Positions 42,592 to 54,848 are shown, counted from the stretch's first letter. The stretch: 64,000 nt of DNA from Tardibacter chloracetimidivorans (GCF_001890385.1 NZ_CP018221.1:2157501-2221500); one strand, 5' to 3'. The notes: a model not told the origin generated them from the sequence alone. Made by a program: numbers and translations.

Positions 42592-42714
42592 CCGGCCATG
42601 ATCGGCCAATGAAGCCGGGATGCCAAGTGTCATTGCCGAATCAATCGGGGCACAAAGCTGCTGATAATCATGTGGATAGGCTGTGGATAACCGGACGCCT
42701 GATCGGCAAATGCC

Positions 42715-42906
42715 TCAGGCGGCCTCGCCCTGCGCCCTGTCCGCCACGCCACCCCCCAGCACGAAGCGGCGGTCGCAATAGCCGCAATCGACGAAACCCT
42801 TCTCGTCGATCTGGAGAAAGACTCGGGGATGGCCAAGCGGGCCGCCATCGCCGTCGCAGGCGACGCGGGCGGTTTCGACGCGGATGATCTCGGGCGGCGG
42901 TATCAT
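42715..42906 (-). CDS. Zinc-finger domain protein, zf-CHCC (NDUFS6-like)
   Basis: A 63-residue protein with the signature [20 protein letters not shown] followed by [10 protein letters not shown], giving the Cys-His-Cys-Cys zinc site of zf-CHCC domains. The mitochondrial homologue is the complex I subunit NDUFS6, and alphaproteobacterial forms are associated with complex I. It lies about 120 nt upstream of the DnaB gene on the same strand and overlaps, in antisense, the untranslated leader of the ABC ATPase gene. Confidence 0.88.
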   Translation of the reverse strand: MIPPPEIIRVETARVACDGDGGPLGHPRVFLQIDEKGFVDCGYCDRRFVLGGGVADRAQGEAA

Positions 42907-43012
42907 GGATTGGCGCTCTAGCGCGATTCGCTGCTGGCGGGAAGAGGAGGATGCCGGGGGTTCCCGACGTTCCCGCCCTTGCGCTCGCGCGCGGGAACGC
43001 TATCGAGACCTG

Positions 43013-43939
43013 ATGACAAACGCGGCAATTTCGATCCAGGGTCTGGAGAAGACCTACAGCAACGGCAAGCGGGCGCTGGACGGGGTGAGCTTCGACGTGC
43101 CGCGCGGGCAGATCTTCGGCCTGCTGGGGCCGAACGGCGCCGGCAAGTCCACGCTCATCAATATCCTCGCGGGCCTTGTGAACAAGACGGGAGGCAAGGC
43201 CAGCATCTGGGGGTTCGACATCGACGCCCATGCCCGCAACGCCAAGGCGTCCATCGGCATCGTTCCGCAGGAAATCCTGTTCGACCCGTTCTTTTCACCG
43301 GCCGAGGTGCTGGAGATGCAGGCGGGCCTTTATGGCGTGCCCAAACACAAGCGCCGCACGATGGAACTGCTCCGCGCCGTGCGGCTTGAGGACAAGGCCG
43401 ACGCCTATGCACGCACCCTGTCGGGCGGGATGAAGCGGCGGCTGCTCGTTGCAAAGGCGATGGTCCATACGCCGCCGGTGCTGGTGCTGGACGAGCCGAC
43501 CGCCGGTGTCGACATCGAGCTGCGCCAGCAGCTCTGGACCTATGTCAGGGAGCTGAACCAGGGCGGTGTCACCGTGGTGCTCACCACCCATTATCTGGAA
43601 GAGGCGGAGGAGCTTTGCGACCGGATCGCCATCATCAACCACGGCAGGCTCATCGCCAACGAGCCGACGCATGAACTGGTGGGGCAGGCGCATGAAAAAC
43701 AGGTCGTCGTCACCATCGACCGCGATCTGACGGAAGTCCCCCAGGCGCCCTGTTTCGGCCGGATAACGCTGTCCGCGCCCCGGGTCGTCACGATCAGCTA
43801 CGACCGGCGCAGGGTGAACGCCGGGGATGTGCTCGGCGCGCTGACGGCGGCCGGTCTGGGCATCGTCGACGTCTCCACCCAGGAGCCTGACCTTGAGGAT
43901 GTTTTCCTGAGCCTGACGAGAGCCCCCGCCGATGGCTGA
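43013..43939 (+). CDS. ABC transporter ATP-binding protein
   Basis: A 308-residue ATPase of the DRI/CcmA-like drug and polysaccharide export group. Walker A is GPNGAGKST, the Q-loop VPQEIL, the signature [10 protein letters not shown], Walker [13 protein letters not shown] and the H-loop [14 protein letters not shown]-terminal extension of about 90 residues resembles the regulatory tail of this group. No membrane permease gene is adjacent, so its partner must be elsewhere. ATG 43013 begins the conserved region; the frame opens upstream at 42884. Overlaps the nadB start by 8 nt. Confidence 0.9.
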   Translation: MTNAAISIQGLEKTYSNGKRALDGVSFDVPRGQIFGLLGPNGAGKSTLINILAGLVNKTGGKASIWGFDIDAHARNAKASIGIVPQEILFDPFFSPAEVLEMQAGLYGVPKHKRRTMELLRAVRLEDKADAYARTLSGGMKRRLLVAKAMVHTPPVLVLDEPTAGVDIELRQQLWTYVRELNQGGVTVVLTTHYLEEAEELCDRIAIINHGRLIANEPTHELVGQAHEKQVVVTIDRDLTEVPQAPCFGRITLSAPRVVTISYDRRRVNAGDVLGALTAAGLGIVDVSTQEPDLEDVFLSLTRAPADG

Positions 43940-45539
43940 TGTCGACGCGGATGTCATCATCATCGGCTCAGGCGCCGCCGGGCTGACCGCCGCGCTCACC
44001 CTCGCGCCGAGGCTGAAGGTGGTGGTGCTTGCGAAGTCCAACATCTCGTCGGGCTCCACCGCATGGGCACAGGGCGGAATCGCCGCGGTGCTGGAGCCGG
44101 GCGACACGTTCGAGAGCCACATCGACGACACCATGACGGCCGGGGCGGGCCTCAACAACCGCGATGCGGTGGAATTCGTGGTCGAAAACGCGCCTGCGGT
44201 GATCGAACGCCTCGCCGACCTTGGGGTCCCGTTCAATCCCGGCGAAGCAGGGGGAGAGCGCTGGCATCTGACGCAGGAGGGTGGCCACAGCCATCGCCGC
44301 ATCGTCCATGTCGACGACGCCACCGGCATGGCGGTGCAGCAGGCGCTGGAAGCGGCCGCCGCCGCGCATCCGAACATCCACCTCGTGCCGGACATGGTCG
44401 CGATCGACCTCATCACCGGCCGGCATCAGGATTCGCCGGCCGCCGACCCCCGCCGCGTCTGGGGCGTCTATGCCTGCGACCGCGAAACCGGCCATGTGAG
44501 GCGGTTCACCGGCCGCGCCACGGTGCTTGCAACCGGCGGTGCGTCACGCGCCTATCTCTATTCGACCAACACCAGAGGGTCGACCGGCGACGGAATCGCC
44601 ATGGCATGGCGCGCCGGGTGCCGCGTGTCGAACATGGAGTTCAACCAGTTTCACCCGACCTGTCTCTATCACCCCGAGGTCAAGAACTTCCTCATCACCG
44701 AGGCGATGCGCGGCGAAGGTGCGGTTCTGAAGCGGCCGACCGATGGCAGTCGCTTCATGCCCGATTTCGACCCTCGGGGAGAGCTTGCGCCGCGCGACAT
44801 CGTCGCCCGCGCGATCGACCATGAGATCAAGCGCCTCGGCCTTGATTTCGTGCACCTCGACATCAGCCACAAGCCGGCCGATTTTATCACCGGGCATTTC
44901 CCCACCATTCACAAGCGGCTGCTCGATCTTGGCATCGACATCACCAGGGAGCCGATCCCGGTCGTCCCCGCCGCGCATTACACCTGCGGCGGCGTGTTGA
45001 TCGACCTTGCCGGACGCACCGACCTGCCCGGCCTTTATGCGGCGGGTGAGGTCAGCCAGTCCGGCCTCCATGGCGCCAACCGGCTGGCGTCCAACTCGCT
45101 GCTCGAGTGCCTTGTGTTCGGCCAGGCGGCGGCGGCCGACATTCTGGCGAACTGGTCCGGCCTCGAACCGACGCCGTCCATCCGCGAATGGGACGAAAGC
45201 CGGGTCACCGATTCGGACGAGGAAGTGGTCGTCCACCACAACTGGCGCGAGATCCGGCGGTTCATGTGGGACTATGTCGGCATCGTCAGAACCACCAAGC
45301 GGCTGGAGCGGGCCTTGCACCGCGTCGCGCTGCTGCGCTCCGAAGTACAGGAATATTACAGCAATTTCCGGGTGACGCCCGATCTGATCGAACTGAGGAA
45401 CCTGATCGACGTCGCCGACCTTATCGTCCGTTCGGCGCTTTCGCGGAAGGAAAGCCGCGGGCTGCATTACACGCTCGACTATCCCGAAACGCTGGCGCGG
45501 GGTGAAGACACGATACTTCCTCCAGCCCCTGCAAAATGA
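43932..45539 (+). CDS. nadB: L-aspartate oxidase
   Basis: A 535-residue FAD enzyme of the succinate dehydrogenase flavoprotein family. It has the FAD-binding [30 protein letters not shown] with its HID segment, FHPTCLYHP, and [15 protein letters not shown] with [21 protein letters not shown] split around the active site. It oxidises aspartate to iminoaspartate, the first step of NAD synthesis. nadA and nadC are not adjacent. It overlaps the ABC ATPase gene upstream and the EamA transporter gene downstream (ATGA), forming a three-gene unit. Confidence 0.96.
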   Translation: MADVDADVIIIGSGAAGLTAALTLAPRLKVVVLAKSNISSGSTAWAQGGIAAVLEPGDTFESHIDDTMTAGAGLNNRDAVEFVVENAPAVIERLADLGVPFNPGEAGGERWHLTQEGGHSHRRIVHVDDATGMAVQQALEAAAAAHPNIHLVPDMVAIDLITGRHQDSPAADPRRVWGVYACDRETGHVRRFTGRATVLATGGASRAYLYSTNTRGSTGDGIAMAWRAGCRVSNMEFNQFHPTCLYHPEVKNFLITEAMRGEGAVLKRPTDGSRFMPDFDPRGELAPRDIVARAIDHEIKRLGLDFVHLDISHKPADFITGHFPTIHKRLLDLGIDITREPIPVVPAAHYTCGGVLIDLAGRTDLPGLYAAGEVSQSGLHGANRLASNSLLECLVFGQAAAADILANWSGLEPTPSIREWDESRVTDSDEEVVVHHNWREIRRFMWDYVGIVRTTKRLERALHRVALLRSEVQEYYSNFRVTPDLIELRNLIDVADLIVRSALSRKESRGLHYTLDYPETLARGEDTILPPAPAK

Positions 45540-46447
45540 CGCATCCACAGGAAGACGTCAGGCGGGGCATCATGCTCCGCCTGTCGAGCGCCGTGTGCTT
45601 TGCGATCCTGGCGGCGCTCGTGAAGCTGGCTTCGGCAGGGGGCATCCCCTTCATCCAGCCCATGTTCTTCCGCAGCTTCTTCGCGACGCTCCTGATCGCG
45701 GGCTATATCGCCGTGCTTCGCGACCCCGGACTGCTGAAGACGCAGCGGCCGAACGCGCATCTGTTCCGCTCCGCCATCGGCGGAACCGGAATGCTGTTCG
45801 TCTTCATGGGCATCGTGGCGCTGCCGCTGGACCAAGCGACCGCCATCGGCTTTTCGGCGCCCCTCATTGCGACCTTGCTGTCCGCCGTCTTCCTGAAGGA
45901 GAAGGTCGGGCGGCATCGCTGGCTTGCCACCATGATCGGCTTTTTGGGCGTCCTCATCATCATTCACCCCGATCCGGGCACAATGATCTCGCAAGGCGCT
46001 ATATATGCGCTTGTCGGCGTGTGCTTCATCTCCGCCACCGCAGTCACCATCCGCCAGATCGCCGCCACCGAATCCGGAGTCACCATCGCCTTTTATTTCA
46101 TGGCGCTGTCCTCGGTCGCACTTGCCGTCGCCCTGCCCTTCTTCTGGACGACGCCCACGTCCTGGCAATGGCTGCTGCTTGCGGGCATCGGCATCGCGGG
46201 CGGGCTTGTCCAGCTTACCAGCACCGTCGCGCTCCGATATGCACCTGTCTCCACCCTGGTGCCGTTCGACTATACCCAGCTTCTCTGGGCGGCGCTGGTC
46301 GCCTTCATCCTGTGGGGTGACGTGCCGGGCGAGGATACGCTGGCGGGCGCCGCGATCGTCATCGCCAGCGGTCTTTACATCGTCCACCGCGAGCGCAAGC
46401 TGAAGCTGCCGCATCCGCCGATCTCTCGCATCACCGACGGAGGCTGA
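45536..46447 (+). CDS. EamA/DMT-family transporter
   Basis: A 303-residue membrane protein with ten hydrophobic segments in two EamA repeats of about five helices (about residues 12-140 and 155-290). Typical phrases are [20 protein letters not shown] and [20 protein letters not shown]. Family members export or import small metabolites; specificity cannot be read. The start overlaps the nadB stop. A 32-nt gap leads to polA on the same strand. Confidence 0.93.
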   Translation: MTHPQEDVRRGIMLRLSSAVCFAILAALVKLASAGGIPFIQPMFFRSFFATLLIAGYIAVLRDPGLLKTQRPNAHLFRSAIGGTGMLFVFMGIVALPLDQATAIGFSAPLIATLLSAVFLKEKVGRHRWLATMIGFLGVLIIIHPDPGTMISQGAIYALVGVCFISATAVTIRQIAATESGVTIAFYFMALSSVALAVALPFFWTTPTSWQWLLLAGIGIAGGLVQLTSTVALRYAPVSTLVPFDYTQLLWAALVAFILWGDVPGEDTLAGAAIVIASGLYIVHRERKLKLPHPPISRITDGG

Positions 46448-46479
46448 CGCAGGGCCTTATGCTCTGCTAAGGGGCAGCA

Positions 46480-49224
46480 ATGGCTTCAAATCATCTCTAT
46501 CTGGTCGACGGCTCCAGCTACATCTTTCGCGCCTATCACCGGCTGCCGCCGCTCACCAACACGCGTGGCGAACCGGTCGGCGCGGTCTATGGCTTCACCA
46601 CCATGCTGTGGAAGCTGGTGGAGGAACTGAACCGCGACGAAAGCCCCACCCATCTGGCGGTGATCCTGGACGCTTCCTCCAAGACCTTCCGCAACGATCT
46701 TTACGACAAGTATAAGGCGCACCGGCCGCCGCCGCCCGAAGATCTGGTGCCCCAGTTCCCCATCATCCGCCAAGCGGTCCGCGCCTTTTCGGTGCCCTGC
46801 ATCGAGGAGATGGGGCTTGAGGCGGACGATATCATCGCCTGCTATGCCGAAGCCGCGCTGAAACAGGGCTGGCAGGTGACGATCGTATCGTCCGACAAGG
46901 ATCTGATGCAGCTGATCCAGCCGGGACTCGACCTGCTCGACACGATGAACAACCGCCGCATCGACCGCGATTATGTGATCGAGAAGTTCGGCGTGCCGCC
47001 CGAACAGCTTGGCGAGGTGCTGGCGCTGATGGGCGACAGCGTCGACAATGTGCCGGGCGTCCCCGGCGTCGGCCCGAAAACCGCGTCCGAGCTGATCCGC
47101 ACCTACGGCAGCCTCGAGGCGGTGCTGGCGGCGGCCCCCGAGATCAAGAAGCCCAAGCTGCGCGAAAACCTGATCGCACATGCCGACAACGCCCGGTTGT
47201 CGCGCGAACTGGTGCGGCTGGTGTGCGACAGCCCCCTGCCGGAACCGCTCGACGACCTGAAGCTGAAGGGCATCCCGCCGGAGCCGCTGAAGGCGTTCCT
47301 CGCCGATCAGGGATTCCGCTCGCTGCTGACGAAGCTGGGCGGCGACATCCCGCCCCCGCCGGCCGCGCCCGAGCCGAGCGAAGCGGACGACCCGCCCTTC
47401 AACCATGACGACTATGTCTGCGTCACCGATGAGGCGACGCTTGATAGCTGGATAGCCGAAGGCTTTTCGGCCGGCGTGATTGCGGTGGACACCGAGACCG
47501 ACAGCGTCGACGCCACCCGCGCGGCGCTGGTCGGGGTGAGTCTCGCGACCGCGCCCGGCCGGGCCTGTTACATCCCCATCGGCCATGGCGGCGACGGGCT
47601 GCTTTCCGAAGCGCCGAAGCAGCTTCCCCGCGATCTCGTACTCGCCAAGCTGCGGCCGCTGCTGGAAGACGAGGCGACGCTGAAGATTGGCCACAACCTC
47701 AAATACGATCTCATCGTCCTGCGCCGGGCAGGCGTCGACGTGACCCCCTATGACGACACGATGCTCCTGAGCTACGCGCTGGACGCGGGCCGCAACGGGC
47801 ATGGCATGGACGAGCTGTGCAACCTGCACCTGAAGCACTGCCCCGTCGCCTTCAAGGACGTGTGCGGCACGGGCAAGTCCCAGATCACCTTCGACAAGGC
47901 CCCGCTGGATCGCGCGACCTGCTATGCCGCCGAGGACGCCGATGTGACGCTGCGGCTCTGGCGGCGGCTGAAGCCCCGCCTCGCGCGCGAGGGCCTGGCC
48001 CGCGTCTACGAGATGGTCGACCGGCCGCTGGTGCCCGTCATCGCCGAGACGGAGCGCGCCGGCATCAAGGTGGACAGGGAGGAGCTGGCGCGGCTGTCGG
48101 GCGACTATGCGCGCGAGATCATGCGGCTTGAGGGGGAGATCCACGCGCTGGCGGGCAGGCCCTTCACCATCGGCAGCCCCAAGCAGCTTGGCGAGGTGCT
48201 CTATGGCCAGATGGGTCTTGCCGGCGGCAAGAAGGGAAAGACCGGCGCTCATTCAACCGACGTCAACGAGCTGGAGCGGCTGGCGGCAGAGGGCGCGCCG
48301 ATCGCGCGACTGGTGCTCGACTGGCGGCAGCTCTCCAAGCTGAAATCCACCTATACGGATGCGCTCCAGACCCAGATCAATCCGGAAACGGATCGTGTCC
48401 ACACCAGCTTTTCGCTGGCGGTCGCCCAGACGGGCCGTCTGTCGTCCACCGATCCCAATCTCCAGAACATCCCCATCCGTACCGAACTGGGCCGCCGCAT
48501 CCGCGACGCCTTTGTCGCGGAGCCGGGGCATGTGATCCTTGCCGCCGATTACAGCCAGATCGAGCTGCGGATCGCCGCGCACATGGCCGATGTGCCCGCA
48601 TTGAAGCAGGCCTTCGCCGACGGGGCCGACATCCACAACCTGACCGCGCAGGAGCTGTTCGGCGAGGTCAACCGCGACACCCGCGGGCGCGCCAAGACGA
48701 TCAACTTCGCCATCCTCTACGGCATATCCGCTTTCGGCCTTGCCGGACGGCTGGGCTGCGACCGGGGCGAGGCGCAGGCGATCATCGACCGCTATTTCGA
48801 CCGCTTCCCCGGCATCCGCAACTATATCGCCGAAACGCTGAACGGCGCGCGCGAGACCGGCTATGTCACGACCCTGTTCGGGCGCAGGACGCACTTCCCC
48901 AACCTCACGTCCAAGAACATGAACGAGCGGATGGGGTCGGAGCGGGCGGCGATCAACGCACCGATCCAGGGCACGTCGGCCGACATCATCAAGCGGGCGA
49001 TGACCCGCATGATCCCCGCGCTGGCCGCGGCGGGGCTGGACGGCACGCGCATGCTCCTTCAGGTGCACGACGAACTTGTGTTCGAGGTGCCCGAAGCCGA
49101 TGTGGATCGCGCCTCCACGGTCATCCGCACGGTGATGGAAGGCGCGGCGGAGCCTGCGATCAGCCTTTCCGTGCCGCTGGGTGTCGGCATCGGCACCGGC
49201 GCGTCCTGGGGCGCGGCGCACTGA
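46480..49224 (+). CDS. polA: DNA polymerase I
   Basis: A 914-residue three-domain polymerase. The N-terminal 5'-3' exonuclease has YKAHRPPPPEDL and EADDIIACYAEAAL. The 3'-5' exonuclease keeps its acidic pair in VIAVDTETDS. The polymerase domain has motif A AADYSQIELRIAAH, motif B RGRAKTINFAILYGIS and motif C VHDELVFEVPE. It serves in repair and Okazaki-fragment maturation. The first ATG has GGGGCAG close upstream. All catalytic residues seen are conserved. Confidence 0.98.
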   Translation: MASNHLYLVDGSSYIFRAYHRLPPLTNTRGEPVGAVYGFTTMLWKLVEELNRDESPTHLAVILDASSKTFRNDLYDKYKAHRPPPPEDLVPQFPIIRQAVRAFSVPCIEEMGLEADDIIACYAEAALKQGWQVTIVSSDKDLMQLIQPGLDLLDTMNNRRIDRDYVIEKFGVPPEQLGEVLALMGDSVDNVPGVPGVGPKTASELIRTYGSLEAVLAAAPEIKKPKLRENLIAHADNARLSRELVRLVCDSPLPEPLDDLKLKGIPPEPLKAFLADQGFRSLLTKLGGDIPPPPAAPEPSEADDPPFNHDDYVCVTDEATLDSWIAEGFSAGVIAVDTETDSVDATRAALVGVSLATAPGRACYIPIGHGGDGLLSEAPKQLPRDLVLAKLRPLLEDEATLKIGHNLKYDLIVLRRAGVDVTPYDDTMLLSYALDAGRNGHGMDELCNLHLKHCPVAFKDVCGTGKSQITFDKAPLDRATCYAAEDADVTLRLWRRLKPRLAREGLARVYEMVDRPLVPVIAETERAGIKVDREELARLSGDYAREIMRLEGEIHALAGRPFTIGSPKQLGEVLYGQMGLAGGKKGKTGAHSTDVNELERLAAEGAPIARLVLDWRQLSKLKSTYTDALQTQINPETDRVHTSFSLAVAQTGRLSSTDPNLQNIPIRTELGRRIRDAFVAEPGHVILAADYSQIELRIAAHMADVPALKQAFADGADIHNLTAQELFGEVNRDTRGRAKTINFAILYGISAFGLAGRLGCDRGEAQAIIDRYFDRFPGIRNYIAETLNGARETGYVTTLFGRRTHFPNLTSKNMNERMGSERAAINAPIQGTSADIIKRAMTRMIPALAAAGLDGTRMLLQVHDELVFEVPEADVDRASTVIRTVMEGAAEPAISLSVPLGVGIGTGASWGAAH

Positions 49225-49336
49225 ACCGGCGGTGGTCCAAGGGTGGACATGACCGGCGCGATGGCGAATAGGATGACGGGAAGCGAGGGGGTGCTGCAAT
49301 TGGCGATCGGGTTGGGCAGCCGGGACTTCATCCCCG

Positions 49337-50806
49337 ATGAGTGATCTTGCCGCGCTCGCCAAGGGTGGACGCACCAACTTTTTCGGGTTCCTGCTGCGGC
49401 TTGCAGCACGCCTGCCCTTCCTGTTCATCGCGGGGCGCATGTATGGCGCGGAGGCGCTTGGACGCTTCGCCTATGCGATCATCGTCGTGGAGTTTGCAGC
49501 CCAGATCGCAACGCTTGGCCTGAAGCGCGGGCTTGCCGAGCAGTTGAGCACCGATGGCCGGCCCGACACCCATGTGGTGTGGGACGCGCTTCTCGTCGGC
49601 TGGATCGTGTCAGCGATCGCGGCGGTGGTGCTGATCACGCTTCCGGGCCTGATGTTTCCGAACAGCGCCATCAACGGGCTGGACCGGCTGCTGCCGCTCA
49701 TCGTCTTCGCGATCGTCGGTTCCGACATCACGCTTGCGGCGCTCGCCTATCGCCATGACATCGGGGCCACCGTTCGCGCCCGCTCGGTCATCGAGCCATG
49801 GGCGATCAGCATCGGCGCATTCGCCTTTGCATTCTATTCCACGCGCGACGGACTGATCCTGTCCTATGTCGTCTCGCTGGTGGCCGCGCTCATCGCCTCG
49901 CTGCTGCCCTTCGTCCGGAGCTATGGCTGGCCCCGGGGATGGCGGCCAAAGCCGGTGGAGCTTTTTGCGCTTGCCCGAAAGAATGTGCCGCTGGCGGGCG
50001 CGGATGCGATCGAATGGGGCTCGCGCCGCCTTGATCTCGCGATCCTCGGCCTGTTCTTTTCGCCCGCCGTGGTCGGCATCTATTATGTCGCCCAGCAGGT
50101 CGCCTCGCTTCCGCAAAAGCTGAAGACGAGCTTCGACCCCATTCTCGGGCCGGTCATCACCCGCAACCTTGCGAAAGGCGACAAGAAGGGCGTCGCCGCG
50201 CAGGTGGCGCAGGTCGGCTTCTGGATCATCGCCGCGCAGGCGGGGGTCGCGCTTGCGCTCGGCATCCCCGGCGAGGGCGTGATGGGGCTGGTTGGGCCGC
50301 ATTTCGTCGCGGGCATCGTCATCCTCGCCGTGCTGCTGTCGGTGGAGGTGGTGGCCGCCACCGCCGCCGTATCGGAGGCCGGGCTGGTTTATGTCGCCAG
50401 GCACCGCAACCTGATGATCTCGCTGCTGATGGTCGGAATCCAGATCGCGCTGAGCTTTGCCCTGATCCTCGCGGCGCGCGCCTATCAGCTGCCCGAACTT
50501 GTCGCCGCCGCCGCACCCGCAGTCGCGCTGCTCATCGCGCTCGGCCTCGCGTCCGTCCTCAAGGCGCGCCTGCTGTCGCGCATTCTGGGCGCGCCCGTAT
50601 CCGGCTGGCGCTGGGCGCTGCTCCCCGCCGTCGCGGTGGCGGTGGTGGTGGGCGCCGTCGTCACCCGCGTGCCCGAATGGGGGGAGCTGATCTTCGGCAT
50701 CCCCGCCATTCTGCTGAGCTATGGGCTGGTGATCTGGTACCGGGGTTTTGGTCCCGACGACCGCGTGCTGTTCAGGATGAAAGCGCCGGAAGCGCCCTCA
50801 CCCTGA
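49337..50806 (+). CDS. Oligosaccharide flippase family membrane protein (Wzx-like)
   Basis: A 489-residue protein with about 12-14 membrane segments, of the polysaccharide biosynthesis/MATE-like flippase superfamily. Conserved features are the N-terminal [20 protein letters not shown] and the central [20 protein letters not shown] with [20 protein letters not shown]. Such proteins flip lipid-linked saccharides across the inner membrane. No other glycan genes adjoin, apart from the heparinase-like gene on the opposite strand beyond purH. Convergent with purH, ending 10 nt from its stop. Confidence 0.9.
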   Translation: MSDLAALAKGGRTNFFGFLLRLAARLPFLFIAGRMYGAEALGRFAYAIIVVEFAAQIATLGLKRGLAEQLSTDGRPDTHVVWDALLVGWIVSAIAAVVLITLPGLMFPNSAINGLDRLLPLIVFAIVGSDITLAALAYRHDIGATVRARSVIEPWAISIGAFAFAFYSTRDGLILSYVVSLVAALIASLLPFVRSYGWPRGWRPKPVELFALARKNVPLAGADAIEWGSRRLDLAILGLFFSPAVVGIYYVAQQVASLPQKLKTSFDPILGPVITRNLAKGDKKGVAAQVAQVGFWIIAAQAGVALALGIPGEGVMGLVGPHFVAGIVILAVLLSVEVVAATAAVSEAGLVYVARHRNLMISLLMVGIQIALSFALILAARAYQLPELVAAAAPAVALLIALGLASVLKARLLSRILGAPVSGWRWALLPAVAVAVVVGAVVTRVPEWGELIFGIPAILLSYGLVIWYRGFGPDDRVLFRMKAPEAPSP

Positions 50807-50815
50807 CCGGCCGCA

Positions 50816-52405
50816 TCAATGCCGGAAGTGCCGCATTCCGGTGAAGACCATCGCCAGACCCGCCTCGTCGGCGGCGGCGATCACTTCTTCGTCACGAACC
50901 GAGCCGCCGGGCTGGATCACGGCGGTCGCGCCCGCCTCCACCGCCGCCAGCAGGCCGTCGGCGAACGGGAAGAAGGCGTCCGACGCAACGGCCGAGCCCA
51001 CCGTTCGCGGCGCATCCCAGCCGTTCGTCTCGGCCGCCTCGCGCGCCTTGGCGGCTGCGATGCGGGCGCTGTCGCGGCGGTTCATCTGGCCCGCGCCGAT
51101 GCCTGCCGTGGCGCCGTCCTTCGCATAGACGATGGCGTTCGATTTCACATGCTTGGCGACGGTCCAGGCGAACATGCAGTCGTCCATCTCGCGGGCGTCG
51201 GGCGCGCGCTTCGTCACGACCTTCAGCATGTCGCGGCTGACGCGGCCATTGTCACGGTCCTGAAGCAGCACGCCGCCCGCGATCACCTTCACCTGCTGGC
51301 CGCGCCGGGCCGGGTCGGGAAGATCGCCGGTCAGCAACAGGCGCAGGTTCTTCTTTTTCGCGAACACCGCCTTTGCTGCCTCGTCGGCGTCAGGCGCAGC
51401 CACCACCTCGGTGAAGATGCCGCTGATCGCCTCTGCGGTCGGTCCGTCCAGCGGACGGTTGACGGCGATGATGCCGCCGAAGGCCGATACGCTGTCGCAC
51501 GCGAGCGCCTGGCGATAGGCCTCGATCAGCGTGTCGGCAGTGGCGACGCCGCAGGGGTTGGCGTGCTTGACGATGACGACGGTGGGCGGTCCGTCGCGGA
51601 ACTCGCTGACCAGCTCCAGCGCCGCATCCGCATCGTTGAGGTTGTTGTAGGAAAGTTCCTTGCCCTGCACCTGCCGGGCCTGGGCGATGCCGGGCGCTGC
51701 CGGACCCATGGGCAGATAGAGCGCGGCTTCCTGATGCGGGTTTTCGCCATAGCGCAGCGGCATCGCCAGCCTGCTCGCCATCGCGCGGACGGGCGGGAAC
51801 TTCTCGCCCTGGTCGACGCCCGCGAACCATTGCGAGATCATCGCGTCATAGGCGGCGGTGGCCGCGAACGCCCGGGCGGCAAGCCGCCTGCGCAGTTCCA
51901 GCGACGTGCTTCCGCCGCTTGCCTCGATCTCGGCGACGAAGGCTTCGTAATCGGCGGGATCGGTCAGGATCGCGACATATTCATGATTCTTGGCGGCCGA
52001 ACGCACCATGGAAGGCCCGCCGATATCGATATTCTCGATGATCTCGTCGCGCGCAGCACCCCGCGCCACCGTTTGGGCGAATGGATAGAGGTTCACCACC
52101 ACAAGATCGATCGGCGGAATATTGTGCTCGGCCATCGCCGCTGCATGTTCCGCATTGTCGCGCACCGCCAGCAGCCCGCCATGCACCTTGGGGTGCAGCG
52201 TCTTGACCCGGCCGTCCATCATCTCGGGAAAGCCGGTGTGGTCCGATACGTCCTTTACCGCAAGCCCCGCCTCGCGCAGCGCCTTGGCGGTGCCGCCCGT
52301 CGACAGCAGTTCCACCCCGTGCCGCGCAAGCGCCTGCCCCAGCGCCACAAGCCCCGTCTTGTCGGACACCGAAAGCAGCGCCCGCGTAACCTTAACCCCG
52401 CTCAT
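50816..52405 (-). CDS. purH: Bifunctional AICAR transformylase/IMP cyclohydrolase
   Basis: A 529-residue enzyme for the last two steps of IMP synthesis. The N-terminal cyclohydrolase domain has [29 protein letters not shown] and [19 protein letters not shown]. The C-terminal transformylase domain has [23 protein letters not shown] and [18 protein letters not shown]. It is cytoplasmic. The heparinase-like gene lies immediately upstream (its stop is 16 nt before the purH start) on the same strand, so purH is the last gene of a leftward run that includes rsmB and rpe. Confidence 0.97.
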   Translation of the reverse strand: MSGVKVTRALLSVSDKTGLVALGQALARHGVELLSTGGTAKALREAGLAVKDVSDHTGFPEMMDGRVKTLHPKVHGGLLAVRDNAEHAAAMAEHNIPPIDLVVVNLYPFAQTVARGAARDEIIENIDIGGPSMVRSAAKNHEYVAILTDPADYEAFVAEIEASGGSTSLELRRRLAARAFAATAAYDAMISQWFAGVDQGEKFPPVRAMASRLAMPLRYGENPHQEAALYLPMGPAAPGIAQARQVQGKELSYNNLNDADAALELVSEFRDGPPTVVIVKHANPCGVATADTLIEAYRQALACDSVSAFGGIIAVNRPLDGPTAEAISGIFTEVVAAPDADEAAKAVFAKKKNLRLLLTGDLPDPARRGQQVKVIAGGVLLQDRDNGRVSRDMLKVVTKRAPDAREMDDCMFAWTVAKHVKSNAIVYAKDGATAGIGAGQMNRRDSARIAAAKAREAAETNGWDAPRTVGSAVASDAFFPFADGLLAAVEAGATAVIQPGGSVRDEEVIAAADEAGLAMVFTGMRHFRH

Positions 52406-52420
52406 TTTCTTGCTTTCCGT

Positions 52421-54190
52421 CTAGCCAGCCCGCCTGAAGGACCAGGCGACCGATCCGCCGCCCGGCACGATCACGCCGCTGATCACCATTTGCCGGCTCG
52501 CCTTTATGGCAGCTTCGCCGTCAATCCAAAGACTATCGTCAAAACTGAGCGTCCCGCCGCGACACCGGAATTGCCAGACCCGCCCATCGAGCAGCTTGAT
52601 CAACGCTGCCTGCCCGTCGGCGGTGGGCACCGGCTCGACACCGGGTGCAAGATGGAAACGGATGTCGAAGCGAAGCTCGCCGCTCGCCCGCCGTTTCAGG
52701 CCGCGGCCGGCAACCGGCAGCAGCGTGTCCTCGCCCCGCAAATCCTGTCCGTTGGACGACAGGTAGAACCGCCTGCGATGCTCGATCCCGAACCGGCGCG
52801 CATAGCCGTCATGCCCCGCGTCCACCCAGGTGCCGGCCTCGTTTTCCTGCCGGTGCACCAGCACTTCGGCGACGCCCTTGCCCAGCATGCCGTCATTGCG
52901 GATGGAGGTGGAATTGACGTCCTCGATCACCAGCGTCGAATGCGCCGCCGTGGTCTTGAGCAGCCCGGTCAGCTCGGCAGGCAGCCGTCTTGGAGAGCCG
53001 ATGTCGCCGCCACAGTTGACGACGATGCGCTGCTGGCCGTCGGCAAGCTCGAACGCAAGCGTGGAGGCGTGGCCGGTGCGGGAAAGCCGGGCAGGCGGCG
53101 GCGGGCCGACATCGCAGACCACCACCGTCTTGCCGCCCGTGAGCCGCTGGAATCCCCATTCGCTGCCGTGCTTGAGCGGACGGGCAAGCACGCCCGTGGC
53201 GGTGATCGCCCGCTCGATCCGCCCCGTGTCACAGGGACCGCCGCCATGCCACGACGACAACGCCCCGTCGCCCAGCGTCACACCTTTGAGCGCAGGGACC
53301 AGCCGGTCGATCGCCGGGTCATACCAGGGCGGCGGCAACAAACGGCGCGACGAATAGAAGGAACGGACGGTGACGAGCAGCTCAAGCAGTTCCAGCGCCT
53401 GCACCGGGGAGCGGCTGGCGATGCCGCCATCCTCATAAAGAAAGCCGCCGAGCGCCTTTTCCATCCCCGCCTGGCCGCGTGCCTGACGCGGCTCCCCGCC
53501 CGGGATCATCAGGCCCGCGACGGTGAGGCCGGCAAAGGCGGCGATGCGCGGCAGCCCGTCTTCCGCCTTGCTGGCGGACCGTTCCAGATGCCGGGCCATT
53601 CGCGCCAGCGCGTTGAGCACGGCCGAACGATAGACCAGATCGGACGACGACAGGATCAGCGGCGCATAGGCCGTCCAGAACAATATGCGCCAGCCGATCA
53701 GGTCCGGCCGCCAGCCCACGGGATCGAACTCGGCATGCTCGGCAAGCCAGAGCCGGGTCAGCGGTTCGGCCAGCCGCGCCGCCTCCGGCCGGGGCGAGGA
53801 GGCGGCGAGATCGCGCAGCCAGGCAAAGCTCTGCAACCAGTCCCGCGTCTCGGCCGACGCCTCGGCATTGGCGAAGCTCAGCGACTGGATCGGCACCGTC
53901 TCGCCGCGATGGACGAACTCGCCCTTCATCATCGCCGCGCCGACAGCCCCATCGCCGGAGATCGGATCGGTCGGGACGGTGATCAGCTTCAGCGGGAAGC
54001 GCCCACGCAGCCGCATCCGGTGCAACGGGCTTTTCCAGGCAAGCAGCCGGAACTGCGAGGCGATCCGCTCGGCAAGCGACACGCCGCGATCGCCACCGAT
54101 GCGCACCAGCCGCTTGCCGGCTTCGATCTCTTCGGCCGGATCGCCCTGGGCCTCTGCTTCGGGCCGTGGCTGGGGGTTTCTATTCGCCAC
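52421..54190 (-). CDS. Heparinase II/III family protein
   Basis: About 589 residues: an N-terminal alpha-helical toroid (about 100-300, [32 protein letters not shown]) and a C-terminal beta-sandwich domain with the heparinase II/III pattern ([35 protein letters not shown]). Alphaproteobacterial members next to rsmB and purH are widespread, but their polysaccharide substrate is undetermined. The GTG at 54190 has AGG close upstream and overlaps the rpe stop by 11 nt; the frame opens at 54256. A role in degrading or remodelling an acidic glycan is inferred from the family. Confidence 0.9.
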   Translation of the reverse strand: MANRNPQPRPEAEAQGDPAEEIEAGKRLVRIGGDRGVSLAERIASQFRLLAWKSPLHRMRLRGRFPLKLITVPTDPISGDGAVGAAMMKGEFVHRGETVPIQSLSFANAEASAETRDWLQSFAWLRDLAASSPRPEAARLAEPLTRLWLAEHAEFDPVGWRPDLIGWRILFWTAYAPLILSSSDLVYRSAVLNALARMARHLERSASKAEDGLPRIAAFAGLTVAGLMIPGGEPRQARGQAGMEKALGGFLYEDGGIASRSPVQALELLELLVTVRSFYSSRRLLPPPWYDPAIDRLVPALKGVTLGDGALSSWHGGGPCDTGRIERAITATGVLARPLKHGSEWGFQRLTGGKTVVVCDVGPPPPARLSRTGHASTLAFELADGQQRIVVNCGGDIGSPRRLPAELTGLLKTTAAHSTLVIEDVNSTSIRNDGMLGKGVAEVLVHRQENEAGTWVDAGHDGYARRFGIEHRRRFYLSSNGQDLRGEDTLLPVAGRGLKRRASGELRFDIRFHLAPGVEPVPTADGQAALIKLLDGRVWQFRCRGGTLSFDDSLWIDGEAAIKASRQMVISGVIVPGGGSVAWSFRRAG

Positions 54191-54848
54191 GCAATCGCCT
54201 GATGTTGTCGGCATAGGCGGCAGGCCCGCCGCGGAAGGTGGCCGTGCCCGCCACAAGCGCGTCCGCGCCCGCGCTCACCGCAAGCCGCGCCGTTTCGGCA
54301 TCGATACCGCCGTCCACCTCAAGGTCGATGGGCTTGCCCAGCTTGTCGATCGATTTCCTGATCGCCTCGATCTTGCGAAGCTGGCTGGAAATGAAGCTCT
54401 GCCCGCCGAAACCGGGATTGACGCTCATCACCAGCACCAGGTCGATCTCTTCCAGTATGTAATCGAGCATCTTGGCGGGCGTGGCGGGGTTGAGCGAAAT
54501 GCCCGCCTTCTTGCCCAGCGACTTGATGCGCTGGATGGTGCGGTGGACATGGGGACCGGCCTCGGGATGGACGGTGATGATGTCGGCCCCCGCCTCGGCG
54601 AAGGCATCGAGGAAATTGTCGACGGGGCTGATCATCAGATGCACGTCGAACGGCTTGTCCGAATGCGGCCGAAGCGCCTTCACCACCGCCGGGCCGATCG
54701 TCAGATTGGGCACGAAATGCCCGTCCATCACATCGACATGGATCCAGTCCGCCCCTGCCGCGTCGATCGCGCGCACCTCCTCACCCAGGCGGGCGAAGTC
54801 GGCGGAAAGGATGGAGGGAGAAATGCGGACGGGCTGTTGCATGGCCAT
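54180..54848 (-). CDS. rpe: Ribulose-phosphate 3-epimerase
   Basis: A 222-residue TIM barrel that interconverts ribulose 5-phosphate and xylulose 5-phosphate. Conserved metal and catalytic motifs are [62 protein letters not shown] and [16 protein letters not shown] 54848 has AAGG 8 nt upstream; further ATGs in frame lie at 54878 and 54842. Located between rsmB and the heparinase-like gene on the same strand, a common sphingomonad arrangement. Confidence 0.97.
   Translation of the reverse strand: MAMQQPVRISPSILSADFARLGEEVRAIDAAGADWIHVDVMDGHFVPNLTIGPAVVKALRPHSDKPFDVHLMISPVDNFLDAFAEAGADIITVHPEAGPHVHRTIQRIKSLGKKAGISLNPATPAKMLDYILEEIDLVLVMSVNPGFGGQSFISSQLRKIEAIRKSIDKLGKPIDLEVDGGIDAETARLAVSAGADALVAGTATFRGGPAAYADNIRRLRGE

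Noticed and set aside
49225-49336. GTCCA/TGGAC hairpin after polA as a terminator
   Set aside because: Only a 5-bp stem and no T tract follows.
46486-49440. Long minus-strand frames over polA
   Set aside because: Antisense shadows of polA, which has complete polymerase motifs.
50819-54202. 1127-codon plus-strand open frame
   Set aside because: Antisense to purH and the heparinase-like gene, both with clear family motifs. Long antisense frames are common in high-GC DNA; the translation is Arg/His-rich without domains.
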